A DNA stretch of 64,000 nt from Microbulbifer yueqingensis (lineage in GTDB: Bacteria; Pseudomonadota; Gammaproteobacteria; Pseudomonadales; Cellvibrionaceae), in contig NZ_FNFH01000003.1 of the NCBI RefSeq assembly GCF_900100355.1, positions 682,001 to 746,000 on the forward strand. The letters are read 5' to 3'. Position numbers and translations under genes: made by a program. Below, one piece after another: positions 41,802-52,098 of the stretch (the stretch's first letter is position 1; each line of letters starts with the position of its first letter). The notes under the pieces were generated by a model. The model was given only the letters and a program-made list of their open reading frames with translations. It had not been told where the DNA came from and ran no database searches.

Positions 41802-43807
41802 GCGACTGGGACCCGGGCGCACACCCCCATGCGGAGATCGTCTGGCGCGACGATGGCCAGCCGCTATCGCAGGCTTTTGACGACGTCTACTTTTCCAGCG
41901 CCTCCGGGCTGGAGGAGAGCCGCTATGTGTTCCTGCAGCAAAACCGGCTGGCTGAACGCTGGCGGGAGCTGCCACCCGGGGCGCGCTTTGCCATCGGCGA
42001 GACTGGCTTCGGCACCGGGCTGAACTTCCTCGCCGCCTGGCAACTCTGGGACCAGACCGCCCCGGCGGATGCCCGGCTGCACTTTATCTCGGTGGAGAAA
42101 TACCCGCTCCGCAGCCGCGACCTCTCCCGCGCGCTGTCGCTGTGGCCGGAACTCGCCCCCTTTTCTGAACAGCTGCTGGCCGCCTACCCGCCCCTGTTGG
42201 CCAGCGGGGTGCACCGGCTGTTGTTCGGGCGGGTCAGCCTGACCCTGGTGATCGGTGAGGCCAGTGGTGCGCTGCAGTCCCTGCGCCTGGAGGACAGCGC
42301 CCGCGACCGGCAGGTAGACGCCTGGTTCCTGGACGGTTTTGCGCCGGCAAAGAATCCCGCCATGTGGAGCAGCGACCTGTTCCAGGAAATCGCAACCCTC
42401 AGCCGCCCCGGCGCCAGCTTTGCCACCTTCACCTGCGCGGGCCTGGTCAAGCGGGGCCTGCAGGGGGTCGGCTTCGACATCGAAAAAGCCCCGGGCTTTG
42501 GCCACAAGCGGGAGATGCTGCGTGGCCAGCTCTCCGCCGCCCCCGAGGCTCCCACCCGGTTCGCCTATTCCACCACACCCTGGCACCTGCCGGGCCGCCC
42601 CGGCCGTGTGGTCCGGCGGGTGGCCGTAATCGGTGCCGGCATTTCCGGCGCGAGCGTGGCGCGGGCACTGGCGCAACGGGGCCTGCAGGTTTCGGTTTTC
42701 GAGCGCGGGCCACATGCCGGCGCCGGCGCGTCCGGCAATGACCAGGGTATCCTCTACGCAAAACTGTCACCCAAGCCGGGCCCAAACGGCGACTTCAACC
42801 TGCACGCGCTGCTGTTCGCACTGCGCTACTACCGCGAATTCTGCCCGGAGGCGTTCCACGCCTGCGGCATGCTGCAGCTGGCGCAGGACGAAAAGGAGGC
42901 AGCCCTGCAGGCACAGGTGGCCGAGAGGCTCCGCCACCAGGACGCCGGCGCGCTGGCCCGGCCAGTGGATGCCCGCGAGGCAAGCGAGCTGGCCGGGCTG
43001 CCGCTGGATTTCGGGGGGCTCTATTTCCCTGGTAGTGGCTGGCTGGAGCCACGCCGCGTCTGCGAGTCGCTGCTGCGCCATGACCGTATCCAGCTCTACT
43101 GCGACAGCGGGGTCGATGCACTTGAAGGCGGGGAGGATGGCTGGCAACTGCGCGTCGGCACCACGAATCACAGTGTCGATGCGGTGGTTGTCTGCAGCGC
43201 AACCGGCATGGCGCAGTTCGGCGAGACCGCCGCCCTGCCCCTGAATCCCATCCGCGGGCAGGTATCGCGCGCCGCCGCCGGGGAACATTCCCGGCGCCTG
43301 GCGAAGGTACTCTGTGGGGAGGGTTACCTGACACCGGCGGCCGATGACTGGCACAGCTTCGGCGCAACATTCAAGTTGCGCGAAACAGCAACTGAGACAA
43401 GGGAAACGGAGCACCGCGAGAACCTCGAGATGCTGGAAGCGATGCTCCCCCGTGTGGCCAGGGAATTCGCACCGCAGCACCTCGGCGGCCGCGCGGCGGT
43501 GCGCGCCGCCACGCCCGACTACCTGCCGCTGGCCGGCCCGGTGCCGGATTGGGAAGCATTGGAGGAGAGCTATGCCGGGCTGCGCAGGAACCGCAAGCAG
43601 CTGATCCCCCGCACCACGCCCTACCACCCGGGGCTGTTTGTGCTGGGCGGGCTGGGCTCCCGCGGTTTCACCTACGCCCCGCTGGCCGCAGAAGCGGTGA
43701 CGGCATGGGTGACGGCGGAACCGATGCCACTGGATTCAGGCCTGGTCAGGGCCCTGCACCCCGCCCGCTTCGCCATCCGGGCGCTGGGCCGGAACCGCCG
43801 GCACTGA
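41798..43807 (+). CDS. mnmC: Bifunctional tRNA mnm5s2U biosynthesis protein MnmC
   Basis: This protein has about 669 residues. The N-terminal methyltransferase domain has [20 protein letters not shown] and [17 protein letters not shown]. The C-terminal FAD oxidoreductase domain starts at [21 protein letters not shown] and ends with [20 protein letters not shown]. It converts cmnm5s2U to nm5s2U and then mnm5s2U. The GTG start at 41798 overlaps the fldB stop (GTGA); the frame upstream is inside fldB and is not used. Confidence 0.95.
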   Translation: MSDWDPGAHPHAEIVWRDDGQPLSQAFDDVYFSSASGLEESRYVFLQQNRLAERWRELPPGARFAIGETGFGTGLNFLAAWQLWDQTAPADARLHFISVEKYPLRSRDLSRALSLWPELAPFSEQLLAAYPPLLASGVHRLLFGRVSLTLVIGEASGALQSLRLEDSARDRQVDAWFLDGFAPAKNPAMWSSDLFQEIATLSRPGASFATFTCAGLVKRGLQGVGFDIEKAPGFGHKREMLRGQLSAAPEAPTRFAYSTTPWHLPGRPGRVVRRVAVIGAGISGASVARALAQRGLQVSVFERGPHAGAGASGNDQGILYAKLSPKPGPNGDFNLHALLFALRYYREFCPEAFHACGMLQLAQDEKEAALQAQVAERLRHQDAGALARPVDAREASELAGLPLDFGGLYFPGSGWLEPRRVCESLLRHDRIQLYCDSGVDALEGGEDGWQLRVGTTNHSVDAVVVCSATGMAQFGETAALPLNPIRGQVSRAAAGEHSRRLAKVLCGEGYLTPAADDWHSFGATFKLRETATETRETEHRENLEMLEAMLPRVAREFAPQHLGGRAAVRAATPDYLPLAGPVPDWEALEESYAGLRRNRKQLIPRTTPYHPGLFVLGGLGSRGFTYAPLAAEAVTAWVTAEPMPLDSGLVRALHPARFAIRALGRNRRH

Positions 43808-43825
43808 CTCGCGGCCCCGGGCCCC

Positions 43826-44494
43826 TCAGGCCCCCTGGGGCTCCTTGCCGATTTCACTGGCCAGGGCGGTGTCGAGCGGAACGGTGCCCGCGGCCATCAG
43901 GGCGCCGCTGCCGGAGCCACAGGCGACGATGGATTTCATCGCCGCCTCCACGGTCACATGGGGCAGGAATTCCACACACTCCGGCGGCACATGAAAAACG
44001 AAACCCGAGGTCGGCACGGGCGCGGTGGGTACATACACCGTGTACTCCCCGCTGTCATGGTGGGAGGTCACGATGGCAGTCACGGAAAGCGGGTTGTCGG
44101 CCCCGTGGATACGCACCCGCGCCACCTGGCCCGACAGGACCCCCTCCCCGCCCCCGCCACCGATAAACTGGAGCACCAGGTCCTTGATGGTGTTGTAGCC
44201 GGGCGCCAGCCGCCCCAGCCACAGGTCGATATGCCGGTGCAGCCAGCGGCCGACGCTGGTCTTGACGATCAGGCCGATCAGGAAACAGGCGCCCAGGATC
44301 AGCGCTATTACCATCAGCCGGGCCACGGTATCCTTGAACTCTGTGTTCGCCTCCAGCCAGATGGCTGCAGGGGACACCAGTTCACTGACCTGCCCGAACA
44401 GCCACTGGAACAACAGCACCAGGATGGCGATGGGCAGCACCACGGCCAGTCCGCCGAGGAGCGTGAGGGTGAGAAATGTCTTTATTCTGGTCAT
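43826..44494 (-). CDS. DUF502 membrane protein
   Basis: This 222-residue protein has two membrane helices (LTLLGGLAVVLPIAILVLLF and LMVIALILGACFLIGLIV) flanking a hydrophilic segment, then a soluble domain with GYNTIKDLVLQFIGGG and VYVPTAPVPTSGFVFHVP, the DUF502 signature. I chose ATG 44494. The much longer frame upstream is antisense to the cyclotransferase gene. The start is only 12 nt from the divergent start of that gene, and no ribosome site is visible. Function unknown. Confidence 0.88.
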   Translation of the reverse strand: MTRIKTFLTLTLLGGLAVVLPIAILVLLFQWLFGQVSELVSPAAIWLEANTEFKDTVARLMVIALILGACFLIGLIVKTSVGRWLHRHIDLWLGRLAPGYNTIKDLVLQFIGGGGGEGVLSGQVARVRIHGADNPLSVTAIVTSHHDSGEYTVYVPTAPVPTSGFVFHVPPECVEFLPHVTVEAAMKSIVACGSGSGALMAAGTVPLDTALASEIGKEPQGA

Positions 44495-44506
44495 AAGCTG
44501 ATTCTG

Positions 44507-45292
44507 ATGCGCAGACTGATCATTGTTTTGGCATTGGTGGCCGCCTGTGGGGCCAATGCCGCACAGGCGATACGCGAGGTCGGCTACGAGCTGCTCGAGC
44601 AGCGCGAGCGCCCCGGCGACCATTTTACCCAGGGATTGTACTTCGATGGGGAGCACTGGTGGGAGAGCAGCGGCCGCTACGGGCAGTCCTGGCTGGCCCG
44701 GTATAGCGACCCGGCCCGGCCGCCGGTGCGGAGGCAGTGGCTGGCACCCAATCGTTTTGCCGAGGGACTGGCGGTACTCGGTGACCGCCTCTTTCTGCTG
44801 ACGTGGCGCGCCGGGGAGCTGCAGGTTTACCGCCGCGATGACCTGGCCCGGATTGCGACCCGCCACTACGCCGGTGAGGGGTGGGGGCTGACCACCGATG
44901 GCAAGTCCCTGATTATGAGCGACGGGAGCGACAAGCTCGCTTTCCGCGACCCGGATACCTTCGCGGTCTCCCGCCGGTTGCGGGTCCACGGTGGCGACGC
45001 AGACTGGTCGAACCTGAACGAGCTGGAGTATGCCCACGGGCTGGTGTGGGCCAATATCTGGCAGGACACCCGCATTATCGCCATCGACCCGGCCAGCGGG
45101 GAGGTCCGCGCCCAGGTGGACCTCGCCGGGTTACAACCGCGAGCCAGCGGCCCGGGTGCGGTCGCCAACGGCATTGCCTGGGACAGGGCCCGCGACGGGC
45201 TCTGGGTCACCGGCAAGTTGTGGCCGCGACTCTACCTGATCCGCCCTGCCGGCCTGGGATTTGGCGATCCCCGGGCCGGGGACGACCGGTAA
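44507..45292 (+). CDS. Glutaminyl-peptide cyclotransferase (plant/bacterial type)
   Basis: This 261-residue secreted protein has signal peptide LIIVLALVAACGANAAQA and a five-bladed beta-propeller glutaminyl cyclase domain. The marks are RPGDHFTQGLYF, GWGLTTDG, the ELEYAHGLVWANIW block with the catalytic Glu, and the IDPASGEV repeat. These enzymes form N-terminal pyroglutamate. I chose ATG 44507; earlier in-frame codons are antisense to the DUF502 gene. No clear ribosome site is visible. Confidence 0.9.
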   Translation: MRRLIIVLALVAACGANAAQAIREVGYELLEQRERPGDHFTQGLYFDGEHWWESSGRYGQSWLARYSDPARPPVRRQWLAPNRFAEGLAVLGDRLFLLTWRAGELQVYRRDDLARIATRHYAGEGWGLTTDGKSLIMSDGSDKLAFRDPDTFAVSRRLRVHGGDADWSNLNELEYAHGLVWANIWQDTRIIAIDPASGEVRAQVDLAGLQPRASGPGAVANGIAWDRARDGLWVTGKLWPRLYLIRPAGLGFGDPRAGDDR

Positions 45293-45321
45293 CCGGGATA
45301 CATCCCCGGCTCCTCCCCGGC

Positions 45322-45744
45322 TCAGCCCCGGTAGTAATCGATCACCGTCAGCATGCCGCCGGCGCGGACGATATCCAGCGCCTCACCGGCAATCCGCAGG
45401 CGAAAGCCGTGCGAGCGGCGCTCCAGGGTGACCCCGGCAGCCTCCGGCACACCGCTGTATAACAGCGCATGATTGCCATCAGTGCCGGCCCACTGCACGC
45501 CCTCGACCTGCTCCATCCCCGGCATATCCAGCGTCAGGACCTCGAGGTCGAGCGGGAGTTGCAGCAGTTCTACCCGGGCGATACCGGAAGCGGTGGCGAC
45601 GGAAAAAGCCAGCTGGTTTTCCGGCGCCGGCTGCCAGCCCAGGTGGGTATCGGCGAACGCCGACTGGACCAGGGTGTGAGGCTGGGAACTCATGCATCCT
45701 GCGAGGCTCCCCGCCAGTAACAACGCAACAATCACAGCGCGCAT
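45322..45744 (-). CDS. Small lipoprotein of unknown function
   Basis: This 140-residue protein has a clear lipoprotein signal, [12 protein letters not shown]. The mature part is about 122 residues, probably all beta. I do not recognise the family. It is convergent with the cyclotransferase gene, with stops 29 nt apart, and divergent from recQ. Confidence 0.75.
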   Translation of the reverse strand: MRAVIVALLLAGSLAGCMSSQPHTLVQSAFADTHLGWQPAPENQLAFSVATASGIARVELLQLPLDLEVLTLDMPGMEQVEGVQWAGTDGNHALLYSGVPEAAGVTLERRSHGFRLRIAGEALDIVRAGGMLTVIDYYRG

Positions 45745-45919
45745 AGGCTTTTCCTTGTCTATGTCTGCGGGCGACCATTATAGACCGGCGCGATACTGCC
45801 AGAGATGCATATCCCGCCAACATTGTGATGCAGGTCCACCAGACTCAATAAACGACCGACTTAATGAAGCTGTCGGATGGCGGCGACGCAGGCCGTCCCA
45901 TCGCGGTATACTCGCGCCC

Positions 45920-47743
45920 ATGAGTACCCCAGCGCCCCCTTCTCCCCGCCATATCCTCGAACACACATTCGGCTACACGGCTTTCCGCGGTCCGCAGGAG
46001 GCGGTGATCAATACGCTGATGGCGGGCGGGGACGCGCTGGTGCTGATGCCCACCGGCGGTGGCAAGTCGCTCTGTTACCAGATACCCGCGCTGGCACGTC
46101 CCGGCTGCGGTGTGGTCGTATCTCCGCTTATCGCCCTGATGCAGGATCAGGTGGAATCCCTGCAGGCTGCCGGTGTCAGGGCGGCATTCCTAAATTCCTC
46201 CCTGCCCTACGACGAGGCACAGGACATAGAGGCGAGACTGCTGCACGGCGAGCTCGACCTGCTCTACCTGGCCCCGGAGCGACTGTTGCAGCCGCGCACC
46301 CTGTCCCTGTTGCAGCGCACACATATCTCCCTGTTTGCGATTGATGAAGCCCACTGCGTCTCCCAGTGGGGACATGACTTCCGCGCCGATTACCTGCACC
46401 TCAACTGCCTGCACGAGCAGTTTCCCAATGTTCCCCGCGTGGCGCTCACGGCCACCGCAGACCAGCGCACCCGGGAGGAAATTGCCCGGCGACTCGACCT
46501 GCAGCAGGCACAACACTTCGTCAGCAGCTTTGACCGGCCGAACATCTGCTACCGCATCGAGCAGAAAAACAACCCCCGCCGGCAACTGCTGCAGTTCCTG
46601 CAAAACGAGCACCAGCACAACGCAGGCGTGGTTTATTGCCTGTCGCGCAGCAAGGTGGAAAATACCGCCAGCTGGCTGTGTGAACAGGGTTTCACCGCCC
46701 TGCCCTACCACGCGGGACTGCCAGCAGAAGTGAGGGCAGAGCACCAGCGGCGCTTCCTGCGGGAAGAAGGCGTGATTGTGGTGGCAACCATCGCCTTTGG
46801 CATGGGCATCGACAAACCGGACGTCCGCTTCGTTGCCCACCTGGACCTGCCCAAGAGTGTCGAGGCCTACTACCAGGAAACCGGCCGCGCCGGTCGGGAC
46901 GGCGAGCCCGCCACCGCCCTGCTTCTTTACGGGCTGGAGGACGTGGTCAAGCTGGGGCAGATGGCTGCGGGATCTGACGGCAGCGAAGAGCACAAGCGCG
47001 GCGAACGCTCCCGGCTCAATGCCATGCTGGGCCTGTGCGAAATCACCACCTGCCGGCGCCAGGCCCTGCTGCGCTACTTTGCCGAGGAACTGCCACAGCC
47101 GTGCGGCAACTGTGATACCTGCCTGGAACCGCCGCAGACCTGGGACGGTACCCAGGCTGCGGCCAAGCTGCTCTCCTGTGTCTACCGCACCGGGCAGCGC
47201 TTTGGCGCGGCCCACGTGATCGACGTGCTGCGCGGCAGCAACAGTGAGAAAATCCATCGCTTTGACCACCACCAGCTGTCCACCTGGGGTATCGGTGCGG
47301 AGCACAGCGCTGCGGAGTGGCGCGCAGTGGTACGCCAGCTGGTGGTGCGTGGCTTTCTCGAGGTGGATAGCGAGGGTTTTGGCGCGCTGAAATTGACCGA
47401 GGCCTGCCGCCCCCTCCTGCGTGGCGAGGAATCCATCCAGCTGCGCAAGATGCCCGCCGCGACAGCCCCGGCAGGCCGCCGGGCGCCAGCCACGGACATT
47501 CCCACGGGAGACCAGCCGCTATGGGAGGCCCTGCGCGCCTGTCGCAAGCGCCTGGCCGACGAGCTTGGCGTCCCGCCCTACGTGATTTTCCATGACGCCA
47601 CACTGCGCGAGATGGCGGCCGCCCGCCCGCAAAGTGAACCGGCGTTGCTGGCTATTTCCGGCGTCGGGGACAGCAAGCTGGCCCGGTTTGGCGCCGCCTT
47701 CCTGGAGGTGCTGCGGGAATTCGATAACGTGCCAGCCGAATGA
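45920..47743 (+). CDS. recQ: ATP-dependent DNA helicase RecQ
   Basis: This 607-residue protein is of classic RecQ size. Walker A is [12 protein letters not shown] (Lys49) and the DEAH box sits in [17 protein letters not shown]. Motif VI is in ETGRAGRDG, a zinc site has four Cys (CEITTCRR and CGNCDTC), then the RQC winged helix and an HRDC domain near [14 protein letters not shown]. It unwinds recombination intermediates and joint molecules. ATG 45920 starts the conserved region and upstream sequence is not coding. It is monocistronic. Confidence 0.96.
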   Translation: MSTPAPPSPRHILEHTFGYTAFRGPQEAVINTLMAGGDALVLMPTGGGKSLCYQIPALARPGCGVVVSPLIALMQDQVESLQAAGVRAAFLNSSLPYDEAQDIEARLLHGELDLLYLAPERLLQPRTLSLLQRTHISLFAIDEAHCVSQWGHDFRADYLHLNCLHEQFPNVPRVALTATADQRTREEIARRLDLQQAQHFVSSFDRPNICYRIEQKNNPRRQLLQFLQNEHQHNAGVVYCLSRSKVENTASWLCEQGFTALPYHAGLPAEVRAEHQRRFLREEGVIVVATIAFGMGIDKPDVRFVAHLDLPKSVEAYYQETGRAGRDGEPATALLLYGLEDVVKLGQMAAGSDGSEEHKRGERSRLNAMLGLCEITTCRRQALLRYFAEELPQPCGNCDTCLEPPQTWDGTQAAAKLLSCVYRTGQRFGAAHVIDVLRGSNSEKIHRFDHHQLSTWGIGAEHSAAEWRAVVRQLVVRGFLEVDSEGFGALKLTEACRPLLRGEESIQLRKMPAATAPAGRRAPATDIPTGDQPLWEALRACRKRLADELGVPPYVIFHDATLREMAAARPQSEPALLAISGVGDSKLARFGAAFLEVLREFDNVPAE

Positions 47744-47969
47744 TGGTTCTGGCCCCCGCAATTTCCGGCCCCGCCACAGGCACTTTTCCCCGCCGCCTGT
47801 CCCACCGCAATCCTGCCGATTTGACCTAAACTCGGCTCACCCCAGCCACAAAGATATCCCGGCGGCCGCCAGGTACCAGCGGCGTTACCAGCTGCGACCC
47901 AACAGGTCGCGGCGACGGACCACTTCCAGTGGGATCAATGCATACCGGATGTATCCGGGGAGGCAGACC

Positions 47970-49466
47970 ATGCACATCATCGGCCACCTGATCGGCGGCA
48001 AGATCGTCAGCGGTATCGACCGGGAACAGGACATCATCAACCCCTCCACCAACAAGACCATCGCACGGGTGTCGCTGGCGAGCCGCAAGACGGTGGAAGA
48101 GGCCATTGCCGCAGCCGCTGCAGCCTACCCGGAGTGGCGAGATACCCCACCGCTCAAGCGGGCGCGCATCCTCTTTCGCCTGAAGAACCTCCTGGAGGAA
48201 AACGCGGACAAGATCTGCGCCCTGCTGACCCGGGAGCACGGCAAGGTACTCGGGGACGCCATGGGCGAACTCCAGCGCGGCATCGAGAACGTGGAATATG
48301 CCTGTGGCGCACCCGGCCTGCTGAAGGGCGAGCACAGTCGCAATGTGGGCCCCGCCATCGACAGCTGGAGCGAGTTCCAGCCCCTGGGTGTCTGTGCGGG
48401 AATCACCCCTTTCAATTTCCCGGTCATGCTGCCGCTGTGGATGTGGCCGATGGCAATCGCCTGCGGCAACACATTCGTGCTCAAACCGTCCGAGCGGGAC
48501 CCTACCGCGGCGTTGTATATCGCCGAGCTAGGGCTGGAGGCGGGCGTGCCGGAAGGAGTGCTCAATGTGGTAAACGGCGACAGCGAGGCTGTGGATACGC
48601 TGCTGGCGGACCCACGCATCCAGGCGGTCAGCTTTGTCGGGTCCACGCCCGTGGCCGAGCATGTCTACACCAGCGGCACCGCCAGCCTCAAGCGTGTCCA
48701 GGCCCTGGGGGGCTCAAAAAACCACGCCATCGTCATGCCCGATGCCGATCTCGACAACGCCGCCACTGCGCTGATGGGGGCAGCCTACGGCTCCTGTGGT
48801 GAGCGCTGCATGGCGATCTCCGTGGTTGTCGCTGTCGGCGATGCCACTGCGGACGCGCTGGTGGGCAAGCTGCAGGAGCATATCGCCGGGCTGAAAGTCG
48901 GGGACGGCTTCGACAACAGCAGCGACATGGGCCCGCTGATCACGCGGGCCCACCTGGAGCGGGTAACGGATTACATCAACAGGGGGGTAGAGGAAGGCGC
49001 CGAGCTGGTGGTGGATGGCAGGGGCCTGACAGTGCCGGGGTTCGAGGAGGGCAATTATCTCGGTGCCTGCCTGTTCGATCGGGTAGAGCCGGGGATGGCC
49101 ATCCACCTCGACGAGATCTTCGGCCCTGTGCTGTGTGTCATGCGCGTGGATTCGATGCAGCAGGCCATGGATATTATCGACGCCCACCAGTATGGCAACG
49201 GCACCTGTATCTTTACCCGCGACGGCGAGGCGGCACGCTATTTTTCCGACCACATCCGGATTGGCATGGTGGGCATCAATGTGCCGCTGCCGGTACCGGC
49301 GGCCTACCACAGTTTCGGGGGCTGGAAGAATTCACTGTTCGGCGACCTGGGCGCCTACGGGCCCGACTCGGTACGCTTCTATACGAAGCGCAAGACCGTC
49401 ACCCAGCGCTGGCCAGGGGGCGGCGTGCGTGAGGGTGTGCAGTTCAGTTTCCCCGCCCATGACTGA
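47970..49466 (+). CDS. mmsA: CoA-acylating methylmalonate-semialdehyde dehydrogenase
   Basis: MmsA converts (methyl)malonate semialdehyde with CoA and NAD+ to propionyl-/acetyl-CoA in valine, thymine and myo-inositol catabolism. This 498-residue aldehyde dehydrogenase has LTREHGKVLGDAMGELQRGI, ITPFNFPVMLPLWMWPMAIA, the SFVGSTPVAEHVYTSG loop and the catalytic Cys in YGSCGERCMAISV, where the GxRCMA context marks MmsA. GGGGAGG precedes ATG 47970. There are no mmsB or other valine genes nearby. Confidence 0.94.
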   Translation: MHIIGHLIGGKIVSGIDREQDIINPSTNKTIARVSLASRKTVEEAIAAAAAAYPEWRDTPPLKRARILFRLKNLLEENADKICALLTREHGKVLGDAMGELQRGIENVEYACGAPGLLKGEHSRNVGPAIDSWSEFQPLGVCAGITPFNFPVMLPLWMWPMAIACGNTFVLKPSERDPTAALYIAELGLEAGVPEGVLNVVNGDSEAVDTLLADPRIQAVSFVGSTPVAEHVYTSGTASLKRVQALGGSKNHAIVMPDADLDNAATALMGAAYGSCGERCMAISVVVAVGDATADALVGKLQEHIAGLKVGDGFDNSSDMGPLITRAHLERVTDYINRGVEEGAELVVDGRGLTVPGFEEGNYLGACLFDRVEPGMAIHLDEIFGPVLCVMRVDSMQQAMDIIDAHQYGNGTCIFTRDGEAARYFSDHIRIGMVGINVPLPVPAAYHSFGGWKNSLFGDLGAYGPDSVRFYTKRKTVTQRWPGGGVREGVQFSFPAHD

Positions 49467-49511
49467 GCCAAACAGGCGCCCGCAGGCCCACTTTTAGAGG
49501 AACGAAAACGA

Positions 49512-49535
49512 AAAAAGGCGCCGAAGCGCCTTTTT
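49512..49535. terminator. Bidirectional terminator between mmsA and ompW
   Basis: A stem GGCGC-CGAA-GCGCC is extended by A-tract and T-tract (10 paired bases) and is followed by T5 on the plus strand and A-run on the other. It lies between the convergent mmsA and ompW genes. Confidence 0.85.
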
Positions 49536-49552
49536 CCCGGTTGGGGCCAGAA

Positions 49553-50383
49553 TCAGAACTTGTAGCCGATGCCCAGGTTGAATACCCAGGGATCGATATC
49601 CAGGTCAGAGCGCACGGTATTAACGAACTGGCGGGCATCACCCTGATTATCCAGGCCGTCAACGATGTAGCGCAGGCTGGCGGTGGTTTCTACGTCATGA
49701 TACTGGACGGCCGCATTGGCCAGCCAGTTGCTATCGCGACCGAACATGACATCCACACCGATCTGGCCTGCCCAGCCCCAGGTATCCTCCACGGCTACAC
49801 GGGCGTTACCTCCGGGTGCTGCGTCCGCTATATCCTCGAGCAGCAGGTACACCGGCTCACGAACCGTAGTATTGTCAAAGTCTGTGTAGACCCCGCCAAA
49901 GCCGATATAGGGCTGGACCCAGGATTCCGGGCATACCGGGAACCAGTTCACCATGATGGTACTGGAGGTCCGCTCCAGGCTTCCCAGCCGCAGCTGGTCT
50001 CGCCTGAGATCGGACTCACGGAACACACCGAAACGGCGGAACTCGAGATCGTGGTCAGACTCACCGACGTAGCCATACTCAACCGAGAAATGATCGATTG
50101 GCATGAACATGGCACTCCACTGCCACGTGGTGTCATCTTCTACATCGAACCTTGTACCAGCGAACTCCGGGAAAATATCCGGGTTTCTCAGGCGACCGTC
50201 GGATTCATCCGGGTCCACATAGCCTGCACCCAGGCGTACCACCGCAGTACCGGCGTGGTAAATGGGTTCAGGGCCTGTGGGCATTGGCGGCGCGTAGCCA
50301 GACGGGCCGGCCACAGCCTGCTGCGCTCCAACGATGGCGGATACAGCAACAGCCAGGGGTGTCAGAATGCGCGTCATTTTCAT
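49553..50383 (-). CDS. OmpW-family outer-membrane protein
   Basis: This protein of about 276 residues has a signal peptide (ILTPLAVAVSAIVGAQQAVA). It begins with WQWSAMFMPIDHFSVEYGY-like strands and ends in NLGIGYKF with a terminal aromatic, as outer-membrane barrels do; alternating strands fit an eight-stranded OmpW barrel. I chose ATG 50383, which has GGAG 8 nt upstream. An extra acidic segment (PVYLLLEDIADAAPGG) makes it longer than typical OmpW (about 210). Substrates are small hydrophobic molecules in characterised members. Confidence 0.86.
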   Translation of the reverse strand: MKMTRILTPLAVAVSAIVGAQQAVAGPSGYAPPMPTGPEPIYHAGTAVVRLGAGYVDPDESDGRLRNPDIFPEFAGTRFDVEDDTTWQWSAMFMPIDHFSVEYGYVGESDHDLEFRRFGVFRESDLRRDQLRLGSLERTSSTIMVNWFPVCPESWVQPYIGFGGVYTDFDNTTVREPVYLLLEDIADAAPGGNARVAVEDTWGWAGQIGVDVMFGRDSNWLANAAVQYHDVETTASLRYIVDGLDNQGDARQFVNTVRSDLDIDPWVFNLGIGYKF

Positions 50384-50748
50384 AGGTCGTACTCCATTGA
50401 TATTCGGCAAATTGAACAGCAATTAACCCAATCACTTCTCAGTCTAGACAGGCAAAAGCACCCCTGTAGAAAAAACACCCAACCGCTCACCGAAAAAGTG
50501 GAACTTTTGCGTATTTTTGTCAGCTAAAAACTCTTTTTGGCGTGCAATGCATTTTGCGCGGTAAGTAAGCGCCACTCCGAAAAATTATTCATGCGCCAGA
50601 AAAATAATTTCGCTGCCAGGCATGGCGTGACATATCCCAAAATGGCTCTCGAAGCCACCGAATGAGAAATAAAAAACGCGCCCGGAGGCGCGTCTGCAAG
50701 ATTTAGGGGGAAGCGTGCACTGCACGCAGTGTCGGTAAGTGCCGGGCG
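50384..50748. other. Intergenic region between ompW and the BolA-family gene
   Basis: About 365 bp contain the ompW promoter region, which is A+T-richer than the surroundings, and the terminator of the BolA-family gene at 50676-50693. No RNA gene is recognisable, and no clear FNR site (TTGAT-N4-ATCAA) is present. Confidence 0.5.
50676..50693 (-). terminator. Terminator of the BolA-family gene
   Basis: The stem ACGCGCC-CGGA-GGCGCGT is followed on the minus strand by a run of six T. It lies about 55 nt after the stop. Confidence 0.8.
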
Positions 50749-51054
50749 TTATTTCTTGCCACCGCCGAGGCACTGGGGACTGTCTGGTGCCTGCCCCCGC
50801 CACTCTTCCGGCGTATATAAATGGAGTGCCAGGGCGTGGACCGGCCCCGCCATCTCCTCGGCCAGAGCGGCGTAGACTCTCTGGTGCCGGTGTACTTTCC
50901 TGAGCCCCTCGAAGGCGTCGGAAACCAGCACCACGCGAAAGTGCATTTCCGCACCGGCGGGTACATTGTGCAGGTGGCTCTCGCACTGTACTTCTATATG
51001 TTGCGGCGCAAAGGCATCTGAAAGCTTTTGTTCAATCTGCACGGCCAGGCTCAT
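50749..51054 (-). CDS. BolA family protein
   Basis: This 101-residue BolA-fold protein starts MSLAVQIEQKLSDAFAPQHIEV, with GAEMHFRVVLVSDAFEGLRKVHRHQRVYAAL (read as two adjoining parts) holding the invariant His, and HALALHLYTPEEW as the C-terminal strand. It has the BolA rather than the shorter IbaG length. BolA partners with monothiol glutaredoxins in Fe-S trafficking and affects morphology. It is followed by a terminator. Confidence 0.9.
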   Translation of the reverse strand: MSLAVQIEQKLSDAFAPQHIEVQCESHLHNVPAGAEMHFRVVLVSDAFEGLRKVHRHQRVYAALAEEMAGPVHALALHLYTPEEWRGQAPDSPQCLGGGKK

Positions 51055-51079
51055 AAAACAACCCCGTCGGTAATTATGC

Positions 51080-51853
51080 TCAGGATACGGCGCGACTCTT
51101 GCGCGCCTCCATAATGCTGTCGTAGGCCAGCGTCACGCTCTTCATCTGGTCTTCCGCATATTGCATGAATTCATCAGGCAAACCCTTCGATGCGATCTTG
51201 TCCGGATGGAACTCTGCCGCCTTCCGCCGGTAGGCCAGTTTGACGTCGCGATCGCTCGCGTCCGGCGAGCAGCCCAGGACCGCATAGTGCTGTTCAAGGC
51301 TTTCGCTTGCCGAAGAGTTGCGCCGGCTGAACTCACCCTGCATGGCGGCAAAAGCGGAGGCGTGAAGTCCCAGGTATTCCGGGATGCGGCGCAGTATTTC
51401 CTCTTCCGCCGCGTGCAGCTCGCCGTCGGCGTGGGCCACCGCGAACAGCAGGCGATACACCATCTCGCGCATGGCCTCGTTTCGCACCAGCTGCCGGTAC
51501 TGCTGGGCGTAGTCGTAAATGCTGTAGCCATCGCTCTTGGCATTCTGGAAAATCTTGATCGCCTGCTTGCGGTCCTCGGCATTGAGGCGCAGGTTCTGCG
51601 CAATAAATTCCTCGATCAGGTTGATCTCGGCGCGGGACACCTGCCCGTCCGCCTTGGCCATCTTGGCCAGCATCGAGAACACAGTGACGATAAACACCGC
51701 CTGGGCGCCATCGCGGCCCAGGGCTTCCGGACCGCCGATTCGCTTGAGGCCGGAACCGAAAGAACCGCCAATCCAGGCGCCGAGGGCCGCTCCAATGGGG
51801 CCGCCAAACATCAACCCGATTCCGGCCCCAATGCCGGCGCCAAGCCAGGACAT
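51080..51853 (-). CDS. djlA: Membrane-anchored co-chaperone DjlA
   Basis: This protein of about 257 residues starts at ATG 51853 with AGGAG 5 nt upstream. It has an N-terminal glycine-rich membrane helix (LGAGIGAGIGLMFGGPIGAA), a TerB-like helical domain (AKMAKADGQVSRAEINLIEEF and AVAHADGELHAAEEEILRR), and a C-terminal J domain from HYAVLGCSPDASD with HPD in AAEFHPDKIASKG. DjlA stimulates DnaK and, in E. coli, capsule synthesis. The stop is 26 nt from the BolA-family start. Confidence 0.94.
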   Translation of the reverse strand: MSWLGAGIGAGIGLMFGGPIGAALGAWIGGSFGSGLKRIGGPEALGRDGAQAVFIVTVFSMLAKMAKADGQVSRAEINLIEEFIAQNLRLNAEDRKQAIKIFQNAKSDGYSIYDYAQQYRQLVRNEAMREMVYRLLFAVAHADGELHAAEEEILRRIPEYLGLHASAFAAMQGEFSRRNSSASESLEQHYAVLGCSPDASDRDVKLAYRRKAAEFHPDKIASKGLPDEFMQYAEDQMKSVTLAYDSIMEARKSRAVS

Positions 51854-52098
51854 AAACTCTCCTCTCGGCACCCAGCGGCGCCTGCTCTGCTAAAAGTCGG
51901 GGGCATCTTAACATGACAGCGGGCTTTTCCGGCAGGCAGGCCGACCACCCGGTCAGCGCACTGCTCGAGGGGTCTTGAAGCCGGCAACCGCCATCCGCCG
52001 CAGAGGCTTTTCGTGGAAACTGCTGTGCCATACTCAGGGTAATCGCACACGATGCGGCCCTTCGCGGTCGTGAACCGGAAATACAGGAAGTCAGGTTC

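Noticed and set aside
46190..47305. A 371-codon minus-strand frame opposite recQ
   Set aside because: It is the shadow of the recQ reading frame.
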